Origin: Nothopassalora personata
Taxonomy: Eukaryota > Ascomycota > Dothideomycetes > Mycosphaerellales > Mycosphaerellaceae
Length of the DNA stretch: 64,000 nucleotides
Assembly: GCA_033816765.1 (NCBI GenBank)
Contig: CM066287.1
Location: 3,472,001 to 3,536,000 of the forward strand
Direction: 5' to 3'
Under the pieces are notes generated by a model. That model searched no databases. It saw only the letters and a list, made by a program, of their open reading frames with translations, and was not told where the DNA came from. Of the stretch, positions 11,189 through 21,460 are shown in pieces; position 1 is the stretch's first letter, and each line of letters starts with the position of its first letter. The position numbers and the translations under genes were made by a program.

Positions 11189-11783
11189 TCAACTGGACCC
11201 CCATCCCCCTGGTAGGTTGACCACAATAGGGGCTTTACCGCTTCTCACGATTGCCCAAACAACGTCCTCGTCTGAATTATTCACCTCCTACAAAGAGAAT
11301 GCCGTTAGCTGTAGTCGACAGCCACGTAGTGATGTCTCAGCATGGTATCTGGACATCTGGGGCATGCCTCGTGCCCCTTTGGCGAGGTACATACCTGGTG
11401 CTCTGCATATGCTGGAATGCAGGCAAAATCACCTGGCTTGAGGTCCTGCCTCTTCTTCCCTCCCGCATACACGATCGTCCCGTGCCCGGAGTATGCAAAG
11501 ACGATAGTATTTTCTGCTCCATGGTGATGGACCGCCGATGCGGAATGCGGCTTCGCTACCCAAGCAGAAGAGCGTTAGCCATGGTCAAACACTAAATGGC
11601 ATTGCCTCATCATCAGCGACTGGTGCTGAATAGGGCGTGAGGCGAACCGATCATGCGCGAGGCACATATATCGTCGCAGACATCCACAATTGCATTCTGC
11701 CGAATCATGCCATCCGTTTGGCCGCCAGAGGTTTGGAGCTGCTCGCTCGACCTGTGGATTACTGGCTTTTGTTCGTGAGGCAT
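11189..11783 (-). CDS. Small cupin-domain protein (three exons)
   Basis: Hidden by introns. Exon 1 is 11648-11783, exon 2 is 11395-11555 and exon 3 is 11189-11287, joining in frame to 131 residues. Intron 1 (92 nt) has a GTTCGC donor and GGGTAG acceptor; intron 2 (107 nt) has a GTATGT donor and TTTGTAG acceptor. Exon 1 encodes MPHEQKPVIHRSSEQ followed by GGQTDGMIRQNAIV. Exon 2 carries the cupin metal motif AVHHHGAENTIVFAYSGHG and the second cupin motif PGDFACIPAYAEHQ. Exon 3 adds EVNNSDEDVVWAIVRSG and the end. The two His-rich motifs suggest a bound metal. Related fungal cupins are of unknown or dioxygenase-like function, so no reaction is assigned. The splice joins restore the family's usual order exactly, which is the main support. 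Confidence 0.82.
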
Positions 11784-12496
11784 GTTGATATTGGCGTTAT
11801 TGGACTCGAAAGAGAATGACGGAGACGAGTGACCGGTGACGATGTTGATGGCTGAGGAAGGTTTGCGGAGCCGGGACTGCCTTGACGTATACGACACAAG
11901 GTTGAGCCTTCTTACGTGGTCTATGGGGACTTCGTCGCTGCTGAAAAGATGGTATCTCTTGTTACTATAGATGCTGACTAGTCTAGTATATGAGTTTGAA
12001 AGAGTCTGAGCAGCAACAACTCGAGGGTGGCCTGCGCATGGACATTGATCCCGTTCTCGCTCACAGCACGCACCTGCCACACATCGAATAGACGATCTGC
12101 CATTACTGTTATTTCGCTCTAGAAACCCCATTCAGCAAGGTCAGACATCGGGCGGAACACCAAAGCGGTGCGACAACTCGAGGCTGAGTGATCCCCCCCA
12201 CCCCCCATCATGATTGGCTGGTAGCATTCTGCCGAGGCACGGTACAGAGAAGACACTCCCGGCGGCGGAACGCTCGTGACCATGGAAGTGAGATCACTCG
12301 GACGATCTGGAGCTTTCACATGTCAAAGCATGTGCGCGCATGCCCGCGGCCATAAGCCTGCTGACCTTTCTTTTCCCTCGTGTTTCTTGGCCTGTCTTCC
12401 GCAAAACTCCCTCCACGCTTCTCTCTTTGTTATTCTCTACTATCCGTTGTTGTCTTTCGTCCAACACCACATCAGCTCTCCCACTCACCTTCCACG
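11784..12496. other. Divergent promoter region
   Basis: Lies between the 5' ends of the cupin gene (minus) and the cytochrome b5 fusion gene (plus). The stretch at about 12365-12430 is strongly pyrimidine-rich, as is common just upstream of fungal transcription starts, and there is a C-run near 12190-12207. No separate gene was found. Confidence 0.55.
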
Positions 12497-14405
12497 ATGT
12501 CGAAGACTTTCACTGCTGCTGATGTGGCAGCCCACAAGAAGCCCGATGACCTCTACATCATCGTCGACCAGGACGTCTACGACCTGACCAAGTTCCAGGA
12601 CGAGTAAGCACAGCATTCCTCTACACAACGAAGCACGTTTTCCTGACAGTTTTGCAGGCATCCTGGAGGCAAGAAGAGTATGTGTTGGGTGTAGATGATG
12701 AAGGATGGCAGCAATGCTCACAAGAGACAGTTCTACAGCGAGTCGCCGGCAAGGATGCGAGCAAGCAGTTCTGGAAATACCACAATGAGAGCATCCTGAA
12801 GAAGTACCAAGGGCAGCTGCAGGTTGGCTCTCTCGATAGCAAGCCAAAGCCAGCACAGGGACCAACGCCACCTGCGACTCCTCCGCCGGCCGAGAAGAAA
12901 GAGGCAGCTGTTCCGACGGCAGAGCCTGGCACGTTGGCCATTCAGCCACAGGCAGCACCAGAAGAGGCAGAAGCGATGGACCAATTCGTGAGTGCCCTAG
13001 CAAAAGAATGCCCGATTAGGTACAGCTCGCTACACAGCAGCAGCATATCGCTATCTACTGTGCACGACCTAAAAGATTTCTGGCGGCAACAGCAGTCGAA
13101 CATGGCTAACAGATGACACTCTAGGGAGACATGGTGCCGTACGCAGATCCCTCGTGGTATCAGAGCTACCACACCCCATACTTCAACCAGACACACGCCG
13201 ACTTGCGCGCCGAAGTACGGCAGTGGGTAGAAGACGAGATCATGCCAAATGTCACAGAATGGGACGAGGCGAAGAAGGTACCCGACAGCATCTACAAGCA
13301 GATGGGCGAGCGTGGTTACCTCGCAGGTCTGATGGGCCTTCACCACTGGCCAAAGGAGTACACCAAGCACACTGTCAAGTCGGTACCAGCAGAGAAGTGG
13401 GATCTGTTCCATGAAATGGTCTTGACCGACGAGCTGTCTCGTAGCGGCTCTGGTGGTTTCGTCTGGAATGTTATCGGTGGTTTCGGCATTGGCGCTCCTC
13501 CGCTCGTCAAGCACGGCAAGAAGGAACTCAAGGACCGAATCATCCCAGGGATCCTGAGCGGTGACAAGCGAATCTGTCTTGCCATCACAGAGCCAGATGC
13601 CGGCTCCGATGTGGCTAATTTGACATGCGAGGCCAAGCTTAGCGAAGATGGAAAGCACTACATTGTGAACGGCGAGAAGAAGTGGATCACCAACGGTATC
13701 TGGTGTGATTACTTCACTACTGCGGTCCGCACTGGAGGTGAGGGCATGGGCGGTGTCTCCTGCCTGCTCATCGAGCGCGACTTCGAAGGTGTCAGCACTC
13801 GTCGTATGGACTGCCAGGGTGTCTGGAGCTCTGGTACCACCTACGTGACGTTCGAGGACGTCAAGGTACCAGTTGAGAACCTCATCGGCAAGGAGAACCA
13901 AGGGTTCAAGGTCATCATGACCAACTTCAACCACGAACGTATTGGCATCATCATCCAGTGCTTGCGGTTCAGCAGGGTCTGCTACGAGGAGAGCATGAAA
14001 TATGCACACAAGCGACGAACCTTTGGCCAGAAACTGATCGAACACCCCGTGATCCGACTCAAGCTGGCACACATGGCGAGACAGATCGAAGCATCATACG
14101 CGTGGCTGGAGTCGCTCATCTACCAGTGCCAGAAGATGAACGAGACCGAGGCTATGCTCAAGCTCGGAGGTGCCATTGCCGGTCTTAAGGCACAGGCGAC
14201 AACGACCTTTGAATTCTGCGCCCGAGAAGCTTCCCAGATCTTTGGAGGTCTCAGCTACAGCAGAGGCGGTCAGGGCGCCAAGGTTGAGCGTCTTTACAGA
14301 GACGTGCGGGCCTACGCGATTCCTGGTGGCAGTGAGGAGATCATGCTGGACCTGAGTATCAGACAGGCATTAAGGGTGCACAAGGTACTCGGCATGAAGT
14401 TGTAA
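12497..14405 (+). CDS. Cytochrome b5-acyl-CoA dehydrogenase fusion protein
   Basis: Four exons: 12497-12603, 12658-12677 (only 20 nt), 12731-12987 and 13125-14405, giving 554 residues with all joins in frame. The N-terminal cytochrome b5 domain has the first haem ligand in HPGGKK (His37, across intron 1) and a second in FWKYHNE. A Pro/Ala/Glu linker (about 85-128) leads to a complete acyl-CoA dehydrogenase: helical N-domain, FAD-contact ITEPDAGSDVANLTC and KKWITNGIW, C-domain with RRTFGQKLIEHPVIRLKLA, and GGSEEIMLDL near the end, where the catalytic Glu usually lies. The fusion suggests that electrons are exchanged between flavin and haem rather than with a free electron-transfer flavoprotein; that is inference. 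Such fusions are known in fungi. No clear mitochondrial presequence or PTS1 is visible. Confidence 0.9.
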
Positions 14406-14735
14406 TTCAGGCATTGGGATGTGGTTTTGCATAGCAACAGGATGCGGACTCGGGCATAACGTCCGGTGTAAAGATGATAGGCTTGGGAGGCACGATTTTG
14501 ACCTCGGTGCGCCACGTTCTGAGTGCTGGCGCCGAGGTTGTGCTAGACCCTTCAATCGCAGCTTCGACTGACCTCTTGACATTGACATGGTGGCACCAAA
14601 GTACTTGATCGCGGTCGTTTCGATTCGTTATGCTGTGATGTCTAGCGTACATGTATGGTATCGCACGAGATGCAAGCTCACTCAGACCCAAAATGCGCTG
14701 CCCGATCTCCAACCCTAGCTTCTTTCCCGCTGGCT
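14406..14735. other. Convergent intergenic gap
   Basis: About 330 bases between the stop codons of two convergent genes, presumably both 3' UTRs. Nothing else is seen. Confidence 0.6.
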
Positions 14736-15533
14736 CTAGATGACGCTGCCTCTTCGTGGGAAGTGGACACCTTCTGTTGCTGCAGCATCGCAAAACCAGC
14801 TGACTTTGTCTCCTGCGCTTTCATTGACCAGCCCGCAAGGCAAATGCCTTCCTTCATCAGTCTCGAAGATCTTCTTCAAGATGTCCTTCTTGCCTCCACC
14901 GGTTGCGACAAAGCCAATCTTGGCGCCATGCACCACGACGGGCAGGCTGAGGGTAATGCGCTTCGGCGGTGGCTTCGGCGAGTCGGAGATTGACAACACC
15001 CAGCCATCGGTCTCCCGCAGCAAGGGATGATCCGGGAAGAGCGAGCAAGTGTGTCCATCAGGGCCACAGCCGAGGAGGATCAGGTCGAACAGAGGAAGTC
15101 GGACAGAGTCGCGCGCTGCGAAGATGTCCATGAGCTGTTGTTGGTACTGCTCAGCTACTTCGTGCGGATCCTCGAGGTGGGTCGTGTCGATGGGATACAC
15201 CTTGGGCTGGCCGAGCTCCTGCGGGACTTTGTCGAGCAGATCATCCTTGACCAGCTTGTGATTGGAGTCGTCGTGGTCCAGCGGCACGCAGCGTTCGTCT
15301 GCGTAGAAGATCTCCCACTTGCCGAACTCGGGCGTGTCTTCTTTGCTGCCGTTCGACGGTGCCAGCAGGGCTTTGGCCAGCGTCTTCGGTAGCGAGCCTC
15401 CGGAAACAGCAAGGCGAAAGACGCCGTGGCGATCCAATGCCTCCCTCTGCGCATCTAGCACATACTTGCGCAGGTTCGGCGCGAGGTCCTTGTCGATGTC
15501 CGTGAAGGAGTACAGATTCGCAGGTCGTCCCAT
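14736..15533 (-). CDS. SOL3: 6-phosphogluconolactonase
   Basis: An intronless 265-residue protein. The frame is open for 28 more codons upstream, but these encode a hydrophobic stretch plus His-run derived from a TGG microsatellite, so the ATG at 15533 (MGRPANLYSF) is preferred. Characteristic motifs are FRLAVSGGSLPKTLA near the N-terminus, YADERCVPLDHDDSNHKL, LLGCGPDGHTCSLFP and KRITLSLPVV, which are the substrate phosphate and lactone sites of the family. The enzyme hydrolyses 6-phosphogluconolactone in the oxidative pentose-phosphate pathway and is cytosolic. Length fits yeast Sol3/Sol4. It converges on the cytochrome b5 fusion gene and diverges from the TPR gene. The choice among Sol paralogues is not decided by sequence alone. 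Confidence 0.92.
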   Translation of the reverse strand: MGRPANLYSFTDIDKDLAPNLRKYVLDAQREALDRHGVFRLAVSGGSLPKTLAKALLAPSNGSKEDTPEFGKWEIFYADERCVPLDHDDSNHKLVKDDLLDKVPQELGQPKVYPIDTTHLEDPHEVAEQYQQQLMDIFAARDSVRLPLFDLILLGCGPDGHTCSLFPDHPLLRETDGWVLSISDSPKPPPKRITLSLPVVVHGAKIGFVATGGGKKDILKKIFETDEGRHLPCGLVNESAGDKVSWFCDAAATEGVHFPRRGSVI

Positions 15534-16094
15534 GTTGTTGGAGTGGTGGTGGTGGTGGTGGTGGCCAGCAGGGGGAAGCAGGAGGACCAGAGATAGACGG
15601 AGGTAGAGCAAAGGCACGTGTATGATGGGCGACCTTTTCTACCTGAATGGCGTCCTGACGTAGCTGCTCTTGTTTGTTAGTCGGATTTATAAGGTAGAAA
15701 TATCGGCTTCTGACAGAGGAATCTCTGCTGCCCCACATCTTGTTCCAGCTCGGTGGTGCATGCTCATCCTCATCCTCATCCTCCTGCTGAATCGCAGCAG
15801 CTTCCCACGCATCCCCCCATGGCCAATTCCATCCATCTCCGAAAGGCCAAGCAGCTCGTATCAGCGACCATTGATCACCATACAGACAGTGTGAAGGGAC
15901 AGCTGATGTGAGAGTTGATGCATGTGCAGTCCGGTTGAATGAGGTATCCCGCCCGCCCCCGGACGCGCTCAGATTCCACAAATTTCTACAGCAGGGGCGA
16001 TATACAACCAGCTCTATCACGTGGAGGCTGCCCGCGCGCCCCTGCACAGCGTCAAAGCCTGATATATCTACCGTGGTCGGAATTCGAGACCAAC
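15534..16094. other. Divergent promoter region with short tandem repeats
   Basis: Shared promoter of the lactonase and TPR genes. It holds a TGG run at about 15543-15565 and a CATCCT run at about 15763-15783. No gene was found. Confidence 0.6.
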
Positions 16095-17597
16095 ATGGCG
16101 GCAGGCAAGCCCAAGCAGTTCACCAGACCGCCACCCAAGAAGAAGCCCCCAAAAGCATCACTTCTGGAGACCGTGGACGACTTTCAGGAAGCTGCCGACC
16201 ATGAAGAAAGTGCTGGGGGAAAGCATCGCGTAGGAGACCCCATCAAGTCTGGACGAGCTTTCGTTCGAGCGCTCGACTTCTACGACAATGGTCTACAGAA
16301 GCACCTGAACAGTTTCGACTTGGCGTACAACAAAGCGCGCCTGCAACTGGAGATAGCTCAACAGGCAAATCTGATCGAGCACATTGGCGTATCATTCATC
16401 GACTGGCTACAGCAGACTCTAGAGTCACATCGCTACGCGCTGAAGCTGAGCGAGGACAATCCCGATATACTGTTCAATGCGGCCCAGATCTTAACATTGC
16501 TTAGCGAGCAGCTGTCTGAAGACGATCGTCCCGAGGATGCAGTGCCGCTCTTGCAAGAAGCTCTGGAGTTGCTCTCATCATGTCTGTCTCGACAAGAGAT
16601 GATGTTCGAACAGCATCGCCTCGACTTCCCAGATACCGAGGATGGTGGCGTATCGCTAGACCCCGAAGCAGATGAAACTCCAGCTCCCACTACAGACGGG
16701 GACATGGCTGAAGAGCAGTCAGCAATCGTCGAGACACCCATCGCCGCTTCGGATTTGCTGGACACAGTCCATGCGTCTTTATCTGCTCTGACCACGCTCG
16801 TCCCTCTTGCTGATCCCAGTGGGCTCCAGAATCTAGGGGACATGGCACACAGCTTGACTGAGGCAAAAGTGCCAAACTACCTGAGCCTATTACCAGTGGA
16901 AGAGCAGGACAAAGCGCGCTTTTCAGTAGCTTTAGACCGAGCCACCTTTATCGCAGCATACGCCAACGCACAATTCGAGGCTCAGATGATAGAACTGCAG
17001 ACTTACCTGGAAAGGTTGAATAGCTTCGACGTTCCTAACAAAGACGAAAACGCCAGCGCCCTCTGCGCAGAGGCAGCAGCTCGAACAGAATTTGTCCTAT
17101 CCGCACTAGATCGGTTCGAGGTGACCCCAGACCTTCCAGCGAGTCTATGCTGGAAGCAGCTCAGCTTATCTCAAGACTTGTACACAAAAGCGACCAAGCT
17201 CAGCAGCGAAGACGCCCAGGAACGCAAAGCTGAGGTGTACAAACTGAAAGGCGATCTGGAACTGCTGCGGCATCGTGTTGCGAATATACCCAAGACGGAC
17301 ATCTCCGATGGTGTGAGGAAGAGTGCGCCGACTCTGACACAGAATGCGCAGACGTACTACAAGGGGGCGGTCTCGCTTGCGAAGAATAGTGGCGATGAGG
17401 AAGTCGAGGAAGATTCACGGCAGAGGTGGGATTTGGCAAAAGCGATTTCTGCGCTTATGTATGGAGGAGAAGGTGCAGGGTCTGCTGAGACCTTGATGGA
17501 GGCGCTGGAGGAGTGTTTGGAGGAGGGAATTGTGAGTGAGCAATTGGCGCAGGCGTTGATGAGTGGCTCTGCTGGGTCTGCGTCTGGAAGTAGCTGA
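16095..17597 (+). CDS. TPR-repeat protein, UPF0656/Acl4-like
   Basis: An intronless 500-residue protein. The frame is open 52 codons further upstream, but the ATG at 16095 (MAAGKPKQF with a Lys/Pro-rich start) fits family N-termini. The first 200 residues contain helical repeats of TPR type, with AFVRALDFYDNGLQK, FDLAYNKARLQLEIA and NPDILFNAAQILTLLSEQL, and an acidic, low-complexity insert near residues 175-220. The rest is predicted helical. The N-terminal pattern matches a conserved fungal TPR family that includes the S. pombe UPF0656 protein and, more distantly, the Rpl4 assembly chaperone Acl4. A role in ribosomal protein handling would suit its neighbour RLP24, but this is inference. Confident as a TPR protein, less so for the subfamily. 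Confidence 0.75.
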   Translation: MAAGKPKQFTRPPPKKKPPKASLLETVDDFQEAADHEESAGGKHRVGDPIKSGRAFVRALDFYDNGLQKHLNSFDLAYNKARLQLEIAQQANLIEHIGVSFIDWLQQTLESHRYALKLSEDNPDILFNAAQILTLLSEQLSEDDRPEDAVPLLQEALELLSSCLSRQEMMFEQHRLDFPDTEDGGVSLDPEADETPAPTTDGDMAEEQSAIVETPIAASDLLDTVHASLSALTTLVPLADPSGLQNLGDMAHSLTEAKVPNYLSLLPVEEQDKARFSVALDRATFIAAYANAQFEAQMIELQTYLERLNSFDVPNKDENASALCAEAAARTEFVLSALDRFEVTPDLPASLCWKQLSLSQDLYTKATKLSSEDAQERKAEVYKLKGDLELLRHRVANIPKTDISDGVRKSAPTLTQNAQTYYKGAVSLAKNSGDEEVEEDSRQRWDLAKAISALMYGGEGAGSAETLMEALEECLEEGIVSEQLAQALMSGSAGSASGSS

Positions 17598-18191
17598 GAG
17601 GGCTGAAGTGAAGCAGATGGTATACATTCACGCCATTGATTGAGCGGCCCTGCTTTACATATTGTAACAGAAGCATTGCACGAACAATGCGGGCAGTGTG
17701 TCTGCTTCGCGAGCAATTTGACCCTCCAAGGGCTTGTTCTCTCGCATGAGCCCATTTGTATCTCCTGAACGGCTTTGTTCCACCTATCGTGAAAGACTCC
17801 CCTCTTCTCAGCGTTGAACAAGTGACAATGCTTGACATTGTCTGGCGTTTCCTGGGTCTGAGCGAGAGCAATGGCGTGCCAACGAACGTCGAGGCTAGCA
17901 GCACCTCAGATACCAGCCAAAGTGAAGCCGCCTTGCCTGGGTTGTCTGCCGTGTGAGGAGACGATGTGTCGATGTAGAGGATCGCGGTTCCATCTGAAGA
18001 CCCTGCCCGTCTGTCTGAGTTTTCGGTGCGAAGCTATCAAGTGGGAGACCTTGTGGAAGGAAGTTGCATTTCCGAGCGGCTTTCCGTGATCGATCATTCT
18101 GCAACCATCGCCAGCAGACCCGTCCAATCATGGCCAATGAACGCCATAGCACCTTCGCTGAAAATCACACATTCTTCTTGTCATAAAGCGA
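17598..18191. other. Convergent intergenic gap, no gene seen
   Basis: Nearly 600 bases between the convergent TPR and RLP24 genes. Short frames only; no repeat or RNA signal was recognised. Confidence 0.5.
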
Positions 18192-18866
18192 TCATTCATC
18201 GACGTCCATCTCTTCCACGCCCTGCCCTCTAACCAACCTCTGCCTCCTCTTCTGCTTCAGCTTCTCTTTGCTCGGCTGCAACATCTCCTGCTCCTCCAGA
18301 TCCAACTCATTCTCCTCCACCTCCATTTCCTCCTTCGTCGGCGGCACCTCTGCCAGCGCCTCCACGACCTGGTCCCTGTACTGCAACGGCAGCAGATGCT
18401 GGTTCTCCTCAACCAGTTTGCGGTCCGCCTCAAGCTGCTTGGCCTTGTTGCCCTTCATGCGGTTCTTGTAGAACTGCCTCTCTCTCCGGGCGCGGATCTC
18501 CGATACTCGTTGCATGGCCTGGAGGGTTGTGGCGACCAGGTCGCGGTTGTAGCGGACGGGGATGTTGCGGCGCTGGGCGAAGGCGAGGGTCGAGTCGACG
18601 GTCATTTCCTTGCCGTGGGCGCGGCGGAAGGCCTTGGTCCAGGCGAGTTTGCGGGGGTTGCGCTTCATTTTGAACTGTGCATTGCGTTAGTTGGGTGTGG
18701 GCACCTTGAGGTGGTGCTGGTCGTCGTCGTCGCATGTGACGGTTCTTACGTTCTTGTGGCATTTGGATTTGCAGAACTTGAAGACTTTGGCATCGTTGCG
18801 CACAAAGGTGATGCCCTTGGATGGGTAGCACGGCGATGAGCAGAAGTAGCACGTCTCGATCCTCAT
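18192..18866 (-). CDS. RLP24: Ribosome biogenesis protein Rlp24
   Basis: Two exons: 18750-18866 (39 codons) and 18192-18674, with a 75-nt intron (GTAAGA donor, CACAG acceptor), giving 199 residues, the same length as yeast Rlp24. Exon 1 encodes the L24e zinc-ribbon start [18 protein letters not shown] and the second Cys pair [10 protein letters not shown]. Exon 2 begins [17 protein letters not shown], then a basic helical region and a long C-terminal extension ending in an acidic and Lys/Arg-rich tail, which distinguishes Rlp24 from the ribosomal protein eL24. Rlp24 sits on nuclear pre-60S particles in the place of eL24 and is released in the cytoplasm by the AAA-ATPase Drg1. Its partner eL24 lies 3.6 kb away on the same strand. 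Divergent from PAM18 with a 247-bp shared promoter. Confidence 0.95.
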
Positions 18867-19113
18867 CTTTGCTGGTGGTGGTGGGGGTGATTCTCGGTGT
18901 GATTGTAGGCGATGTGCAGAGGCAGTTTTCTAAAATCTCGAAAAAGAAGGGCGGAATTTGGCCGCACGATCTTCTTCTACTTGCGCTTCGTCCATCCATC
19001 CCTCTTACTCCCGCGGCTACCACCACTTCTTGCTATTGTACTCGACGACCACTTCTGGCCCGACGATCAGGAACTTTTCTTGGAACATCTAGCGAGGAGG
19101 AATCTCAGCGATC

Positions 19114-19551
19114 ATGGCAACAGTACTGGCAGTTGGCGTTGGCGTCGCGGCGGCAGCTTTCTTCGTACGTCTTGCAGAGCACATTCTAGACGTCACCCTG
19201 TGTCGGACTAACGCATCAATAGGGTCGCGCTGGCTTAGTCGCATTGCGAAGGTCAAGAGGCGGCGTGAACTCCTTCGGCAAAGCATACTACAAGGGCGGC
19301 TTCGAGAAACAGATGAACAGGAAGGAAGCCGCACTCATACTCGAGACGCCGTGAGTGGCAGGGCAGCACTGTGAAGCGAGGACTACAGTCGCTGACCATA
19401 CATCCGCAGAGAATCGAGCATAACCAAAGACATCATCCGCAAAAAGCACCGTCAGATGATGCTCCTAAACCACCCCGATCGAGGAGGCAGCCCATACCTC
19501 GCCACCAAAATCAACGAAGCAAAAGAACTTCTCGAAAAGGGAGCAAGATAA
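19114..19551 (+). CDS. PAM18: Mitochondrial import motor J-protein Pam18/Tim14
   Basis: Three exons: 19114-19164, 19223-19350 and 19410-19551, joining to 106 residues. Introns (58 and 59 nt) have GTACGT and GTGAGT donors. A single N-terminal hydrophobic segment ([14 protein letters not shown]) spans the inner membrane. It is followed by the family stretch [25 protein letters not shown] and a compact J-domain with the HPD signature in [22 protein letters not shown]. Pam18 stimulates mitochondrial Hsp70 at the TIM23 channel. Length and domain order are those of fungal Pam18. The exon joins are confirmed by the uninterrupted J-domain. Confidence 0.95.
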
Positions 19552-19670
19552 AGGGGCATTCTGCACATATCACCACCAGGTCACAGTCACACATATTAGC
19601 GCGGCGTTGGACGGGCATCAAAGCGATCTTCGGGCATACTTCCCAGCTCTATACCACTGTACAGTCGCAT

Positions 19671-20723
19671 CTAACCACCACCGGCCAGAGCGCCTTTAAC
19701 AACAGCATCCAGATCCTCCTCATCCAACTGCAGCACCTTGCGATCTTCTTTCGCCTTCGCCTCGTAGTCGCCACCGAGTCCTTCGCCCATGTAGTAGCAA
19801 TACGTCAAGCCTGCACCAGCCCAGAAATCGCCTTCTTCAAACATCTTCCGGAAATTGCGGATACGATCTTGGATTGAGGCTGTCTCGACCTTCCAGTCTG
19901 CATCGGCAGTGCCCGTGGCCTTTTTGATGGAGGCGAAGAGATCCTGCTGGGTGACTGAGAAGGAGGACAGGTAGACGTAATTGTTGGCGTAGTGCTGCAG
20001 GGAAGCTCTTGGATTGAAGCTGGATGTGATGGGCAAGGAGAGCAGTCGCGCGATGCCGAGCCCGGCCTGGTCCATCGAGGTGCTATTGAACTTGCCGCTG
20101 TCGTTGAACAGGATTGCGGTACGATTAGGGATGTCTATGCCGAAGAGGCCACGGTTGATGCTCTATCGGATCGGTCAATATCGAAATTGGAAGAGGCTTG
20201 CAGTTCACTCACTGGCTCCGTCCATGGATTCGTAGCGACGGCGATATACTTCAGTCCAAGATCAAGAAGCTGCCTCCTCGCCACATTCTTTGGTTGGAAC
20301 AGCGGCACGCCAGTCGCCATCTGCTCGTTGGTACCATCGCCAGCATACTCGTTGGGCACGATCCACTTGACTCCAGCTTTGGCTGCAGCATCGATCAGAA
20401 CGGATTGACCTTCGGTTGCTTCGAAGCTCAGTGTGAACATGGCGAGGTCATGGCCTGCAAACGCCGCTTGTAAGAAAGCAGGATCGTCGTAAGCTCCCTT
20501 CTTCACGGAAATTTGCGGCAAATTTGGAAAGACTGCTTTGGATTCCTGCCGGGTGATCACAGTGATTGCGATGGTTTTATTGATCTCGAGAAGATGCTTG
20601 ATGGTCGAGGCACCAACGTTGCCGCTGGCCTGTTGATGTGTCAGTTAGAATTGGGAGAAGCGTTGCTGGCATGCCTCGACTTACGCCGACGATGGCGATC
20701 CTCTTAAGGTAGGTCTCTGACAT
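19671..20723 (-). CDS. NmrA-like NAD(P)-binding reductase
   Basis: Three exons: 20685-20723, 20213-20629 and 19671-20162 (introns of 55 and 50 nt, GTAAGT and GTGAGT donors), giving 315 residues. The start is a Rossmann fold with KRIAIVGASGNVGASTIKH split by intron 1 within the GXXGXXG loop. Later features are DLAMFTLSFEATEGQ, KWIVPNEYAGDG and NPWTEPSINRGLFGIDIPNR across intron 2. The active-site Tyr and Lys of classical short-chain dehydrogenases are not obvious, as is usual in the NmrA/isoflavone-reductase-like group. Such proteins are either redox sensors or reductases of secondary metabolites; the substrate is unknown. Its 3' end lies close to that of PAM18 (convergent, 119 bp). Confidence 0.85.
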
Positions 20724-21460
20724 TGCGCGGACCAAGTTAGGGGTAAGTCCTGTTTGTTGATAGAGGAGGTACCTTCGAAGTTCTGGTCACTGATGTGGTG
20801 GGACAATCCGCATGTCAAGCCGCACAATTGGGGAGCCGAACATGGACTCTTTATTCCATTACGATCCTACTTCAGTCATTAATCCGCACGCGCGGCTGTA
20901 GGTCATCGTGGCCCTTCAGAAATTCTTCCAGCTCGACCTACCTCCTACTCAAGCTGCAGTCTGCCTTGGAGCTCTTCAGCCGCACAACAGTATGCCTGGA
21001 CCCACAGCTGCAAGAGCTGATTTAGTAAGCCTCGGAGCACATTGTTAGCCGATAGTACCTCGCAATCACAAAGCATTAAGAACATGCATATTTATTGAAT
21101 CTAAGTTTCTGCCCTGAACAAGTAATGTCGTGTGACCAGATTCCTTTTGCAAGCGAATTGTGGCCATTGAAGATACCCCGAGGCGTTATCAGCTCGAAGG
21201 ATCAGGCCGATCACAGGCTCACAGCGGGTGTGTGTTCCTCCGCCGGCGATTGAGATGCTTTTGCCGTGGCCTGGGGAGTCGGATTGATTGCAACATCATC
21301 TGGGAGCAAATTTGCAGTATTGCAGCATGGACATTGAAAACAGAAGAATGGCCGGTCAAGTCTTCCGCTGCCTGCTGCTATTTCTAAACATCATACTCAC
21401 ACATCGTCCAAGTCTTTCACACAACCTCCTTTGCAAGTCTTACGACTGCCACAACCTCAA
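20724..21460. other. Intergenic region, no gene seen
   Basis: About 740 bases between two minus-strand genes. No recognisable protein or repeat; probably the NmrA-like gene's promoter plus the 3' UTR of the next gene. Confidence 0.5.

Noticed and set aside
12942..14072. Long minus-strand frame of 376 codons
   Set aside because: Antisense shadow of the acyl-CoA dehydrogenase domain; no family resemblance.
15534..15617. Hydrophobic and poly-His extension (possible signal peptide) of the lactonase
   Set aside because: The His-run comes from a TGG microsatellite, and lactonases of this family are cytosolic and start at the MGRPANLY position.
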